Shown: positions 53,181-62,058 of the stretch, piece by piece
How the letters are laid out: each line of letters starts with the position of its first letter
Numbering within the stretch: the stretch's first letter is position 1
Assembly (NCBI GenBank): GCA_022843945.1
Contig: JALHMR010000003.1
Coordinates: 1 to 64,000 of the forward strand
Direction: 5' to 3'
DNA length: 64,000 nucleotides
From: Rhodospirillaceae bacterium
Lineage (GTDB): Bacteria > Pseudomonadota > Alphaproteobacteria > CACIAM-22H2
Program-made: the position numbers and the translations under genes
The notes under the pieces: model-generated
The model's database searches: none
What the model saw: the letters and a program-made list of their open reading frames with translations, nothing else
What the model was told of the DNA's origin: nothing

Positions 53181-54122
53181 ATGTTCTCGACCAAGGCCGC
53201 CCTCCAGATTCTGCCTTTCGCCGCGGCGATACTCTGCGCCGCCGTCTGCACCTGCCTGCTTGCCTTATCCGACCGCCGCCAACGCCTCCGGCAGCGCATC
53301 GCGGTGATAATGCGGGTTCATGGCGCCGCAGATCCCATGCTCCAAGCCAACGGGTTGAGCTGGTACCTTCGGCTGGGCGCCGCGCTCTCCAACAGTCCGC
53401 TCGTCGGCCGAACGGAGTACGAGAAGATCACCGCGGCTCTGGCCCAAGCCGGGTTCCGAAGCGAGCAGGCGGGACTGACATTCGTCACGGTGAAGTTCGG
53501 GAGCTTCGCGGCCGCCGTGCTTGCCGGGCTGGTTGCCGGTCTCATGCTCGGCTGGGTCCGCGACCTGTCATTACTGGAGACCAGCCTGCTGCTTGCTGCA
53601 GGCCTGCTGGGGTGGCGCCTGCCCGATCTTCTTCTGTCACGGATGACTCTCCGCCGACGGCGCCGGATCGAAGCTGGGCTCTCCGATGCCGTCGACCTGC
53701 TGGTGATATGCGCCGAAGCCGGCTTGAGTCTCGAGATGGGACTGGCGCGAGTCCGCCACGACCTCAAAGAAGCCCATCCGGCGCTATCGGACGAGCTGCA
53801 GATCACTCTTGCGGAGATGAGAATGATCGCGGATCGCCGCGTGGCGCTGGATAATCTCGCGGCCCGTACCGGGCTCAACGCGGTCCGCAGCATCGTCACG
53901 ACGCTGTCGCAGACCCTGCGATATGGCACGCCACTGGCAGCGTCGCTGCGGACGATAGCGTCCGAACTGCGCCAAGCCCGCATGCTGCGCATCGAGGAAA
54001 GGGTCGGACGGCTGCCGGTCCTCCTGACCCTGCCCATGATCATCTTCATTCTGCCCTGCCTGTTCATGGTCATCGCCGGGCCGGCGGCCTTCGATCTGAT
54101 CGACGCCATCAATGCCGGCTAA
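53181..54122 (+). CDS. tadC: Tad inner-membrane protein TadC
   Basis: 313 residues. GspF-type core GLSDAVDLLVICAEAGLSLEMGLARV near residue 165. C-terminal motif RVGRLPVLLTLPMIIFILPCLFMVIAGPAAFDLI ends in a membrane segment. Starts one base after the tadB stop. Confidence 0.88.
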   Translation: MFSTKAALQILPFAAAILCAAVCTCLLALSDRRQRLRQRIAVIMRVHGAADPMLQANGLSWYLRLGAALSNSPLVGRTEYEKITAALAQAGFRSEQAGLTFVTVKFGSFAAAVLAGLVAGLMLGWVRDLSLLETSLLLAAGLLGWRLPDLLLSRMTLRRRRRIEAGLSDAVDLLVICAEAGLSLEMGLARVRHDLKEAHPALSDELQITLAEMRMIADRRVALDNLAARTGLNAVRSIVTTLSQTLRYGTPLAASLRTIASELRQARMLRIEERVGRLPVLLTLPMIIFILPCLFMVIAGPAAFDLIDAINAG

Positions 54123-54134
54123 AGGAGACCCGCC

Positions 54135-54965
54135 TTGAAGCTCCGCACCATGATATTTGCCGCAAAGCTGGTGCTGCTCGCCGCCGCTCTTGGCGGCTGC
54201 GTAACCACTGGCCCCAACCCGCTGGCCGAAGGATCGAGCGGCGGCCTTGACGGGCGAGACCGTTCGATGACTCGCATCGCATTGGCAGCGAGCGAAAGCG
54301 GCGACCATGCCACCGCCATCAACCTTTATCGCAAGCAGAGCGCCGCCTATCCCAACAAGATCGAGCCGGTGCTCGCCCTGGGCCACGCCCTTCTGGCGGC
54401 CGGCGCGGCGGACGAAGCGCTGCCGGCCTTTCAGCGTGCTGTCGTCCTGGATTCCGGCTCGCTCGAAGGGCATCTCGGCATCGGCCGCGCTTGTCTCGCG
54501 CTACGCAGACTGGACGAGGCAACCGCGGCGTTCGATACCGTCCTTGCCAGGCAGCCGCGCAATACCCGTGCCTTGAATGGGAAAGGCGTGGCCGCCGACC
54601 TTGCCGGGCGGCACGCCGATGCCCAGAACCTCTATCTGTCCGGACTCGAAATCGCGCCGGATGACAGGACACTGTGGAACAACCTGGGCCTGTCTTTGAC
54701 CTTCAGCCGCCAGTACCGGGACGCGGTCGAAATTCTGACCCGGGTGGCCACGGAAGTCGGTGCTACCGCCCGCATGCGGCAGAACCTTGCCCTTGCCTTG
54801 GGCCTGAGCGGGCAGGATGCGGCCGCCTCCCAGGTCTCGCGGGTCGATCTCAATGAGACGGCGGTTGCGAGCAATCTCCGGTTCTATGCCGTCGCCCAGC
54901 AGTTGCACCGGCCCAGCTCCCTGCCGCGACCCGTCGCCGATGCCGGCGGCTTCGTGCAGCAGTAA
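54135..54965 (+). CDS. tadD: TadD tetratricopeptide lipoprotein
   Basis: 276 residues from a TTG start, decided by the strong ribosome site AAAGGAGA 6 bases upstream. Lipobox LGGC (Cys about residue 22). Several TPR units (for example HATAINLYRKQSAAYPNKIEPVLALGHALLAAGAADEALPAFQRAV). Typical TadD pilot-like protein, thought to aid secretin assembly. Confidence 0.88.
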   Translation: MKLRTMIFAAKLVLLAAALGGCVTTGPNPLAEGSSGGLDGRDRSMTRIALAASESGDHATAINLYRKQSAAYPNKIEPVLALGHALLAAGAADEALPAFQRAVVLDSGSLEGHLGIGRACLALRRLDEATAAFDTVLARQPRNTRALNGKGVAADLAGRHADAQNLYLSGLEIAPDDRTLWNNLGLSLTFSRQYRDAVEILTRVATEVGATARMRQNLALALGLSGQDAAASQVSRVDLNETAVASNLRFYAVAQQLHRPSSLPRPVADAGGFVQQ

Positions 54966-54966
54966 G

Positions 54967-55464
54967 ATGAAGCGGATCTTTTATCGCCTGACCACCGCCA
55001 GCGATGGCGGAAGCGCGCTGGAATTTGCCCTCACCGCTCCGCTGCTGGTCGCTCTCCTCATCGGCATGGCGGAGTTCGCCCGCATCGCCACGACGCAGAT
55101 CCTCCTGGAAGGCGCAGCGCGGGACGCCTCCCGCTACGGCGTGACGGGCAGCCTTGCTCCCGGCCAGCCGCCAATGAGTCAGGCCGAGCGGGAGGTCCAG
55201 ATCAAGAACGTGGTGGCGCGCGAGACCGTCGGCCTGGTGGACATGTCGAAGATAACAGTCGGCCTGAAGGCGTACTCCGATTTCGACGATATCGATACTT
55301 CCCCCGGCAAAACCGGTGCCGGCGGTTCCGACGACGTCGTGGTCTACACGCTCACCTACGACCAGCCGCTGATAACCGGCCTGTTCGCCGGGCTGATCAA
55401 ACGCAGCACTTTCCGCCATGAGGCCCGCGTAGTGGTCCGCAATGAACCCTTCTCGGCCAACTGA
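54967..55464 (+). CDS. tadE: TadE-like minor pilin
   Basis: 165 residues. A leader with a pseudopilin-like segment, GGSALEFALTAPLLVALLIGMAEFARI (Glu after the G-S-A-L motif), matches TadE/TadF prepilins. The start codon lies just after the tadD stop. A long in-frame extension to 54817 lies within tadD and is rejected. It overlaps the next gene by 23 bases. Confidence 0.85.
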   Translation: MKRIFYRLTTASDGGSALEFALTAPLLVALLIGMAEFARIATTQILLEGAARDASRYGVTGSLAPGQPPMSQAEREVQIKNVVARETVGLVDMSKITVGLKAYSDFDDIDTSPGKTGAGGSDDVVVYTLTYDQPLITGLFAGLIKRSTFRHEARVVVRNEPFSAN

Positions 55465-56026
55465 CCCCGCCGCGCTGTGGCGCGATCGCCGCGCTTCGGC
55501 GGCGACGGAAATAGCGCTTACTCTCCCGCTCCTGCTGCTCTTTATCTTCGGTACAGTCGACATAGCCCGCTACCTGATGACGGTCGACCGGATCCACCGG
55601 CTGGCCTCGGCTTCCAGCGACCTGCTGGCGCGCGCGCAGACGCTCAGTCAAGCAAATGTCGGTGACGTGCTCGATGCCGTGGCGGAGATGGCCAGGCCGC
55701 TCGATCTCCTCGGCAATGGCGGCGTGATCGTCACCGGCGTGGCGAGGATCGACGGCGATGGCGGGCAGCGCGTGCGCTGGCAGCAGAAGATGCCGGCCAC
55801 CCTGGGCGCGGCGAGCCGGGTCGGCAGCGTCGACGGGGCGCCGAACCTGCCGGCGGGCCTGTCGCTGCAGGAGGGCGATACCGTCATCTTCGGCGAGACC
55901 TTCTACACGTTCCGGCCCTTCGTCTTCAGCAAGGGCCTCTTCGGGCTCGGAGACCCTTCCGTCCAGCTCTACGCCGAAGCCGCGCACCGCCCGCGCCTCG
56001 GCAGCCTGTCCTCCCTCTCGCCTTGA
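55442..56026 (+). CDS. tadF: TadE/TadF-like pilus protein
   Basis: 194 residues. Single N-terminal hydrophobic segment with the TadE/F motif ASAATEIALTLPLLLLFIFGTVDIARYL. The rest is periplasmic (about 50-190). Position between tadE and tadG suggests TadF. Overlaps both neighbours, so tightly coupled. Confidence 0.8.
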   Translation: MNPSRPTDPAALWRDRRASAATEIALTLPLLLLFIFGTVDIARYLMTVDRIHRLASASSDLLARAQTLSQANVGDVLDAVAEMARPLDLLGNGGVIVTGVARIDGDGGQRVRWQQKMPATLGAASRVGSVDGAPNLPAGLSLQEGDTVIFGETFYTFRPFVFSKGLFGLGDPSVQLYAEAAHRPRLGSLSSLSP

Positions 56027-57525
56027 CCGCGCGCCACAACCTCATCGGGCGCCTGATAAGCGACCGGTCCGGCGCCGCCGTCCTCGTGGTCGCAGTCGCT
56101 CTCGCCACCTTGACGCTGCTGGCGGGGTTGGCGGTCGACGCGGGCCGCGCACACCTCGTCAAGGGTCGGCTCGCAGCGGCTCTGGATGCAGGCGCGTTGG
56201 CTGGCGGTCGTGTCCTCGGCTCCGGCAACCCGGCCGCGGACGCCAAGATGTTCTATTACGCCAACCTCGCCGGAGGGCTGAGCGGCGTCACCCTGAGCGA
56301 CCCCATCGTCACCATCGGGGCCGACCAGATGTCGCTGACCATGTCGGCTTCCGCCTCCCTGCCGACCACCTTCCTCAAGATCGCCGGCCGCAACTCGCTG
56401 GACGTCGCCGTCTCCAATACGGTGCGCCGGGTCAATTACGGCATGGAGCTGGCGTTGATCATGGACAACACCGGGTCGATGGACTCCAACGGCAAGATGG
56501 TGGCATTGAGAGCGGCTGCGACCGACCTGATCAACATCCTTTACGGACAGCAGAGCATCATCCCGGACTTCTGGGTGTCCGTCGTACCCTATTCGGCGAC
56601 GGTCAATATCGGCCCGCAGCGGACCAGCTGGATCGATCAGACCGACTTCGCGACCAAGGACTACTCCAACACGACATGGAAAGGTTGCGTCGAGGCCCGC
56701 CTCGGAGCGGGGAACGCCGACAGGGAAAACAATGACGACCCGCCTTCCGTTCAGCGCTGGAAGGCGTTCTACTATCCTTCAACAAGCAGCCTGTACGCCG
56801 CCGAGCGCAATACCATCGATCCCGCGACGGGCGCCCGCTACAAAGGCGACAACGACTGGACGAAGACCTCGATCAAGGAACAAGCCAATCCCGGCGAGGA
56901 TGGCAACCACATCCATGGACCGAATGTCGGCTGCCCGGATCCGATCCTGCCGCTGACCGCCGAGAAGGCCACGATTCTCCAGGCGATCCAGAACATGAAG
57001 CCCTGGTTCAGAGGCGGCACCTTCAGCAATCTGGGGATGGCCTGGGGCTGGCGAACCCTGTCGCCCCGCTGGCGTGGATTGTGGGGGGGCGCCACACCCT
57101 CCAAACTTCCACTGAAGTACGATGCAAAGCTCTCCAAGAAGGTGGCGATCCTGCTCACCGACGGCGTGAACGAATGGTACGACTGGCCGGGGGGGCTGCC
57201 CGGCGCCCCGATGGCCGGGAAGTATCCCGACGCCGACTACACCGGGTACGGCCGGCCAAGCCAGAACCGGCTGGGCACCACGAACAACGCCAATGCCCCG
57301 GCGATCATCAATACCCGCCTGGCCGGTCTGTGCACGGCCATGAAAAGCGAGGGTATCAACATCTTCACGATCACCTTTCAGGCGAACAACGCCGCGCTTC
57401 AGGCGGTCTACCGCGCTTGCGCGTCGGCACCCAACCAGTATTTCAACTCACCCACCGCCGCCGAATTGCAGCAGGTGTTCCGCCAGATCGGCTCGCAAAT
57501 CAGCAACCTGCGCCTGGAACAGTGA
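56023..57525 (+). CDS. tadG: TadG-like pilus protein with von Willebrand factor A domain
   Basis: 500 residues from a TTG start overlapping the previous stop (TTGA). N-terminal TadE-type anchor (GAAVLVVAVALATLTLLAGLAVDAGR). A vWA domain begins near residue 145 with a MIDAS-like DNTGSMDSN. Two later inserts rich in Gly/Asn/Thr/Pro (about 215-300 and 350-420) interrupt the fold, as seen in many TadG proteins. Probably anchors the pilus or adhesion complex. Confidence 0.85.
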   Translation: MTARHNLIGRLISDRSGAAVLVVAVALATLTLLAGLAVDAGRAHLVKGRLAAALDAGALAGGRVLGSGNPAADAKMFYYANLAGGLSGVTLSDPIVTIGADQMSLTMSASASLPTTFLKIAGRNSLDVAVSNTVRRVNYGMELALIMDNTGSMDSNGKMVALRAAATDLINILYGQQSIIPDFWVSVVPYSATVNIGPQRTSWIDQTDFATKDYSNTTWKGCVEARLGAGNADRENNDDPPSVQRWKAFYYPSTSSLYAAERNTIDPATGARYKGDNDWTKTSIKEQANPGEDGNHIHGPNVGCPDPILPLTAEKATILQAIQNMKPWFRGGTFSNLGMAWGWRTLSPRWRGLWGGATPSKLPLKYDAKLSKKVAILLTDGVNEWYDWPGGLPGAPMAGKYPDADYTGYGRPSQNRLGTTNNANAPAIINTRLAGLCTAMKSEGINIFTITFQANNAALQAVYRACASAPNQYFNSPTAAELQQVFRQIGSQISNLRLEQ

Positions 57526-57534
57526 GGACGGCCC

Positions 57535-57858
57535 ATGAACACATTCATTGAGTGGACGATCTACCTCGACGGCAAAAGCGGTGACCCCAGCCAGGACCGC
57601 ATCTGCATCACCTGCCTCGGCTCTCCGCGGATCGTCCTCGAGGTCGAATGCCCGGGTATCCGTTCGGCTGGCGAGGGCCAGAGAGACAAGGTGCGGGCGG
57701 CCATCAAGGGCGCCCTGGCTGACCTAGATAAAGCTCTCGATAGCCCCATGGCCTTGCCGGGACTGCAGTCGGCGTCATCGGCTACGCCCAATACCGGCGC
57801 GACGAAGGGCGTTGAAACAATACTGCAGGAGTTGGCGCGCACCTTGGCACGGGCCTAG
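57535..57858 (+). CDS. hypothetical protein at the end of the tad operon, 107 residues
   Basis: GAGGA precedes the ATG by 7 bases and the gap to tadG is only 9 bases, so cotranscription is likely. The first half has alternating hydrophobic residues (IEWTIYLDG...RIVLEVECPG). The second half is helical and Ala/Leu-rich. Three Cys in the N-terminal half. No signal peptide. Not recognised; a cytoplasmic accessory of the pilus locus is possible. Confidence 0.6.
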   Translation: MNTFIEWTIYLDGKSGDPSQDRICITCLGSPRIVLEVECPGIRSAGEGQRDKVRAAIKGALADLDKALDSPMALPGLQSASSATPNTGATKGVETILQELARTLARA

Positions 57859-58134
57859 CGCTGCTTACGCCCTTTTGAGACTATAATGCCGCCCTGCGAA
57901 CCCTTAGCTTTAGACGCTAAAGATTTCTGGCGACATTGGGGCGTGAATGCGGCCCTGCCCTGCTACGTCGGCTTCGTGCCGATAGTGTTGAAAAAGTTCG
58001 GAAGCTGTTCTAGCCAGAAGCTGGCTGACTTCTTCCGGTGCGACATCACGCAGCGCAAACTCCGTGACGGGGTGGAGGCCTTTTTTTTCTCTCGGCTTGG
58101 CCTGTCGGAGCCCGATCTACTACTATCCACTGCC
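57859..58134 (+). promoter_or_regulatory. intergenic region between the tad operon and the deacetylase gene
   Basis: 276 bases without a supported gene. It contains a perfect TATAAT at 57882-57887 (no convincing -35), a palindrome CTTTAG-ACG-CTAAAG at 57908-57922 and a run of eight T at 58081-58088. The frame is open through it into the deacetylase, but that reading has no family similarity. Confidence 0.4.
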
Positions 58135-59019
58135 ATGCTCACCACCCACGGCCGCTATCCCTTCAACCCGATCGTCGAACGCCCTGCCTGGGACTGGCCG
58201 GGAGGTCAGCGCCTCGCCCTCTATATCGCGGTCAACATCGAGCATTTTCCGTTCGGGGAAGGCCTGGGCGTGCCACTAGCGCCGGCCCAGCCCGAGCCCG
58301 ATGTTGTCAACTACTCGTGGCGCGACTATGGCAATCGCCTCGGCGTCTGGCGGCTGCTCGAGCTCTTCGACGAGCTGACGCTGCCGGCGGCCGCCCTGGC
58401 CAACTCAGCGATCTACGACCATGCGCCGCAAGTGATGGCGGCGTTCCGCAAGCGCGGTGACGAGGTGGTGGGGCACGGCCGCACCAACGCCGAACGCCAG
58501 GGGCAGATGAGCGAAGCGGAGGAGCGCGCACTTATCGAGGAAGCGACGGCGATCCTGACCCGCCATGAAGGCAAGAAACCGGCCGGCTGGATGGGGCCGT
58601 GGGTCTCGGAAAGCCGGGTGACGCCTGACCTGCTGCAGGAATGTGGCTACCAGTACCTGATGGATTGGGGTCATGACGACCAGCCGGTCTGGCTGAAGAC
58701 GCGCGGCGGGCGGATCCTATCGATCCCCTACCCCAAGCCGACCAACGATCTGCCGGCGTTGCACGGCCACGGCGCGCCACCGGCCGACTGGGCGGACATG
58801 CTGATCGACACGTTCGACGAGATGCTGCACCAATCGCGCCGCCATGCGCTCGTCTGCTGTCTGTCGCTGCATCCGTTTCTGGTCGGCTTTCCCGCCCGCC
58901 TGCGGCAGCTGCGCCGGGCGCTTACGCACATCGCCGCGCATCGCGACCGGGTGTGGATCACCCATCCCGGCGCGATCGCCCGTCACGCCGCCGGGCTTCC
59001 CGACGGCGTGATCGTCTGA
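58135..59019 (+). CDS. polysaccharide deacetylase family protein (allantoinase PuuE-like)
   Basis: 294 residues from ATG 58135, beginning TTHGRYPFNPIVERPAWDWPGGQRLALYIAVNIEHF, the start seen in PuuE/hydantoinase-type members of this family. Later parts include SAIYDHAPQVMAAF, VGHGRTNAERQ and GWMGPWVSES. The usual deacetylase Asp-His-His pattern is only partly visible. PuuE proteins hydrolyse the cyclic ureide allantoin, which would fit a window rich in cyclic-amide genes; a true polysaccharide substrate is less likely. Convergent with the binding-protein operon. Confidence 0.75.
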   Translation: MLTTHGRYPFNPIVERPAWDWPGGQRLALYIAVNIEHFPFGEGLGVPLAPAQPEPDVVNYSWRDYGNRLGVWRLLELFDELTLPAAALANSAIYDHAPQVMAAFRKRGDEVVGHGRTNAERQGQMSEAEERALIEEATAILTRHEGKKPAGWMGPWVSESRVTPDLLQECGYQYLMDWGHDDQPVWLKTRGGRILSIPYPKPTNDLPALHGHGAPPADWADMLIDTFDEMLHQSRRHALVCCLSLHPFLVGFPARLRQLRRALTHIAAHRDRVWITHPGAIARHAAGLPDGVIV

Positions 59020-59026
59020 TGGGCCG

Positions 59027-60031
59027 CTACGGCGCGAGGCGCCGCTCGGCGGCGGATGCAAGGTAGCTCCGGTCGAACACCAGATCGGTCGGAATCTTGC
59101 GTGGCAGCTGGAAGCCTTCCGTTACCAGGTCGATGTTCTTCTGCAGCCGCGCCGGATCGACATCGCCAATGCCGTTGCGCTTGACATTGTCGGTGGCGAT
59201 GAACTCGAACGCCATGGTCAGGCGTTGCAGCTCCACCGCCTCGTTGGTCAGCGGCTCACGGGCCTTCAGCGCGGCGATCGCCGTCTGAGGACTGGCGATC
59301 GAATCGCGCCACGCCCGGATCGTCGCCTTGACAAAGCCGCGCACGACCTGGGGATGCTTCTTGAGGAAGTCCGGCGAGACGACCACCGCGTTGGAATACA
59401 TGTCGAGCCCGTGGTCGCGCAGCATGAGCGTCGTGATCTCGTCGTCGGCGACGCCGAGGCCACGGAGCGACAGCCGCGACGTGAAGCTGAACCCGGCGAT
59501 CGCCTCGGTTTCGCCGCGCGCCAGCATCGGCTCGCGCAGTTGTGGCGCCACGTTCGACCATGTGACACTCGCCGGGTCGATGCCGTTGACCTTGGCGAAG
59601 ACGTTGAACAACCGGAAGGTCGAATCGAAGGCCGGCGAGGCGCCCTTCTTGCCCTTGAGATCGGCCGGCTTGGCGATGCCGTGCTTCTTCAGCGACACGA
59701 TGGCGAACGGCGCCTGGTCGTAGATCATGGCGACCGCAATCATCTCCTTGCCCGGATTCTTGGCGTTGAACTCGATCAGCGACGACAGGTCTCCGAAGCC
59801 GATCTCGTAGACGCCGCTGGCGATGCGGCCGATCGTATCGCTTGAGCCGCGGCCGGCGTCGACCGTGGCCAGATTGACGCCCTCGGCGGTGTAGTAGCCT
59901 TTCTCGTGGCCGAGGATGAACGGCGCCTGCTGGCCCTGGAGTATCCAGTCGAGCGAGAATTTTACAGTGGGATTCTGCGCCGCCGCCGGCGTGGCCAGCA
60001 GCAGCGCGGTTGCAACGGTCAGCAGGCGCAT
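59027..60031 (-). CDS. NMT1/THI5-like ABC substrate-binding protein
   Basis: 334 residues. Signal peptide to about residue 19 (TPAAAQ). Mature motif VKFSLDWILQGQQAPFILGHEKGYYTAEGVNL and GYEIGFGD-like VYEIGFGDLSSLIEF are typical of the NMT1/SsuA family that binds pyrimidine precursors, sulfonates or aromatic acids. ATG 60031 is supported by GAGGAGA 6 bases upstream; an upstream TTG was rejected. It is 83 bases downstream of the next gene and ends the operon. Confidence 0.85.
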   Translation of the reverse strand: MRLLTVATALLLATPAAAQNPTVKFSLDWILQGQQAPFILGHEKGYYTAEGVNLATVDAGRGSSDTIGRIASGVYEIGFGDLSSLIEFNAKNPGKEMIAVAMIYDQAPFAIVSLKKHGIAKPADLKGKKGASPAFDSTFRLFNVFAKVNGIDPASVTWSNVAPQLREPMLARGETEAIAGFSFTSRLSLRGLGVADDEITTLMLRDHGLDMYSNAVVVSPDFLKKHPQVVRGFVKATIRAWRDSIASPQTAIAALKAREPLTNEAVELQRLTMAFEFIATDNVKRNGIGDVDPARLQKNIDLVTEGFQLPRKIPTDLVFDRSYLASAAERRLAP

Positions 60032-60114
60032 GGATCGTCTCCTCAAATCGGGTTGCGATTAGGGACGGGCGCCCTCTCCCCAGCGCCCGTCCGCCAAAGC
60101 AGCAAGCGGTCGTG

Positions 60115-60903
60115 TCAGCCGCCGAACCATTGCTTGTCGAGCCGCTCCAACGTGCCGTCCTTCTGCATGGCCTCGATGTGCTTGTTGATCTCCGCCAGGA
60201 GGTCTGTGTCCTCCTTGCGGGTATTGATGCCGACGACCCGCTTGTCCCACACGCTCGTTGTCGTCAGGCCCTTGAGGCCCTTGGCGTTGTGCCGCAGGAC
60301 GGGGATCGGGTTGACCACCGCCTGAACACGGCCATTGTCGAGGTCCTTCACCGCCAGAAGAATCGTGTCGTAGGTCTTGATCTCCTTGACCTTGGTGCCG
60401 AGCGTCTGGCGCACGAACGCATCACCCGAGCTGCCGAGCTGCACGCCGACAATCTTACCGGCGAGATCATCGGGCTTGGCGATGCCCGAGCCCTCTTTGA
60501 TGATCGCCCCGATGCCGGCATCGTAGTACGGCACCGAGAAGGCGATAGCGTTGGCACGCTCCGGCGTATAGGTCAGCGCGGTGATCAGCGTGTCAACCCG
60601 CTTCGAGGTCAGCGAGGCAAGCAGGCCCTTGAAGTCCATGACCTCGAACTTGACCTGGATGCCGCCCATGCGCTTGCCGATCTCGTCTGCCATGTCGACG
60701 TCGAAGCCAATGAGCTTCGTGCCCTCCATCATCTCGAAGGGCGGATAGGAGCCGGAATTGCCGGCGGTCATCACCTTGGTGCGCTTGACCTTCTCCAGCG
60801 TGGTCTCGGCCGCCGCGCTTTGCGGCAGCATAAGCAGGCCAGAGAGCGCCAGGGCCGAGACAGCCAAGATCGCGCGGCGGGTGCGTTGCAGGGGTGCGTT
60901 CAT
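60115..60903 (-). CDS. amino-acid-type ABC substrate-binding protein (family 3)
   Basis: 262 residues. Signal peptide to about residue 32 (AAAET). Motifs: YPPFEMMEGTKLIGFDVDMADEIGKRMG and GVQLGSSGDAFVRQ, the family 3 solute-binding signature. Strong ribosome site GGAGAT before the ATG. It probably supplies the amino-acid ATPase encoded at 63309-64000. Confidence 0.88.
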   Translation of the reverse strand: MNAPLQRTRRAILAVSALALSGLLMLPQSAAAETTLEKVKRTKVMTAGNSGSYPPFEMMEGTKLIGFDVDMADEIGKRMGGIQVKFEVMDFKGLLASLTSKRVDTLITALTYTPERANAIAFSVPYYDAGIGAIIKEGSGIAKPDDLAGKIVGVQLGSSGDAFVRQTLGTKVKEIKTYDTILLAVKDLDNGRVQAVVNPIPVLRHNAKGLKGLTTTSVWDKRVVGINTRKEDTDLLAEINKHIEAMQKDGTLERLDKQWFGG

Positions 60904-60920
60904 GAATATCTCCTTTGGAA

Positions 60921-62033
60921 TCAGGCGTTGAACTCGAGGATGTCGAGGCCGCCGAGCCGGTCGTAGAGGTAGATCAGCCCGTCCCGGCGGTCGTAGAAGA
61001 CGTCGTTGCTCTGCACGATCGTGTGGCCCATCCCCGGCTTGGGGTCATAGTGACCGACCTCGCGCGGGTTGTAGGGATCGCTGATATCCACAGCGCGCAG
61101 GCCGCCAGCGAACCAAGTGACGAACAGGATGTTGCCGCTGACCTGCTCCTGCGGCTGATGGGCGCCGAACCAGCAATCCTTGTTGAACGGTTTGTCGTGC
61201 GGCACGCGAAAGGTCGAGACCGGTATCGGCTTGGTCTCGTCGGTAATGTCGACCAGCCAGAGAAAGGCGTTGGGCGTCGGCGTCAGCCGATCCGACACTT
61301 CTTCATCCGTGCACACCAGCCATCTTCGCCCCTTGATCTCATGCGGGATCGGCAGCGCGGTGTGCGTCGGGCAGGGATAGGGCGGGCTCCAGTCGAGATG
61401 ACTGACCATGGTTGGCCTAGTCATGTCGTCGATGTTGAGGATAACGAAGCCGCCGTGCCAGTAGCTGGTGTAAAGCCGGTTGCCCAGACGCAGCGGGTGA
61501 TGGCAGCGGTGCCGGGCGTTGGGCCAGGTCGGCTTTTCGCCGCCGGCCACCCACTGGCCGGGCAGCCACCAGCGCGACACCTCCTTGGGCTTCGATGGCT
61601 CGCGCACGTCGACGATCATCGCGACGTTGCCGTACCAGCCATGGACCTGCGGCGAGATGTAGGCGTATTCGCCGTCGTAGTCGAAGCGGTGCATGCCGCC
61701 GCCATCGCATTTGAAGAAGGCGATCTCGCGCGGTTTGGCCTTGTTGGAGATGTCGAAGATCTTCATCCCACCCTGGAAATCCATCTCCAGGCGGCCGAAC
61801 TGCTCGTAGTTGATCAGCATGACGTCGCCATGCACGCGCACCTTGTGCGAGTGGGTGTGCGAGGGCACCTCGATGGTCGAGACGAGCTTGGGATTCTTGC
61901 GGTCCGAGATGTCGACGATCGACGTCCCATAGGGAGGCTCGAGATGCCCGAGATAGGCAAAGTCGCCCTGCACGGTGACCTGTCCGCCCCCCGGGATCTC
62001 AAGGCGGCCGACTTGCTTGAAGCCTTTGCTCAT
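60921..62033 (-). CDS. LVIVD-repeat beta-propeller-like protein
   Basis: 370 residues, no signal peptide. Repeats of the form G-x-x-x-V-D-I-S-(D/N)-x-x-x-P (GTSIVDISDRKNPKL, GGMKIFDISNKAKPREI, AMIVDVREPSKPKEV, LRAVDISDPYNPREV) predict a blade-like propeller. Many His and Asp residues in between. Known homologues are largely uncharacterised. In the operon between the amidohydrolase and a binding protein; an enzyme or sensor for the imported substrate is possible. Confidence 0.8.
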   Translation of the reverse strand: MSKGFKQVGRLEIPGGGQVTVQGDFAYLGHLEPPYGTSIVDISDRKNPKLVSTIEVPSHTHSHKVRVHGDVMLINYEQFGRLEMDFQGGMKIFDISNKAKPREIAFFKCDGGGMHRFDYDGEYAYISPQVHGWYGNVAMIVDVREPSKPKEVSRWWLPGQWVAGGEKPTWPNARHRCHHPLRLGNRLYTSYWHGGFVILNIDDMTRPTMVSHLDWSPPYPCPTHTALPIPHEIKGRRWLVCTDEEVSDRLTPTPNAFLWLVDITDETKPIPVSTFRVPHDKPFNKDCWFGAHQPQEQVSGNILFVTWFAGGLRAVDISDPYNPREVGHYDPKPGMGHTIVQSNDVFYDRRDGLIYLYDRLGGLDILEFNA

Positions 62034-62058
62034 TGCCGTTGTGTGTCCTCTCTGTTTT

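Noticed and set aside
58081-58088. Run of eight T as the tad operon terminator
   Set aside because: No stable stem directly precedes it; the only short pairing (TCACG/CGTGA) ends about 13 bases upstream.
57886-58134. 83-residue N-terminal extension of the deacetylase
   Set aside because: No family similarity, contains the T8 run, and homologues start at the Met at 58135.
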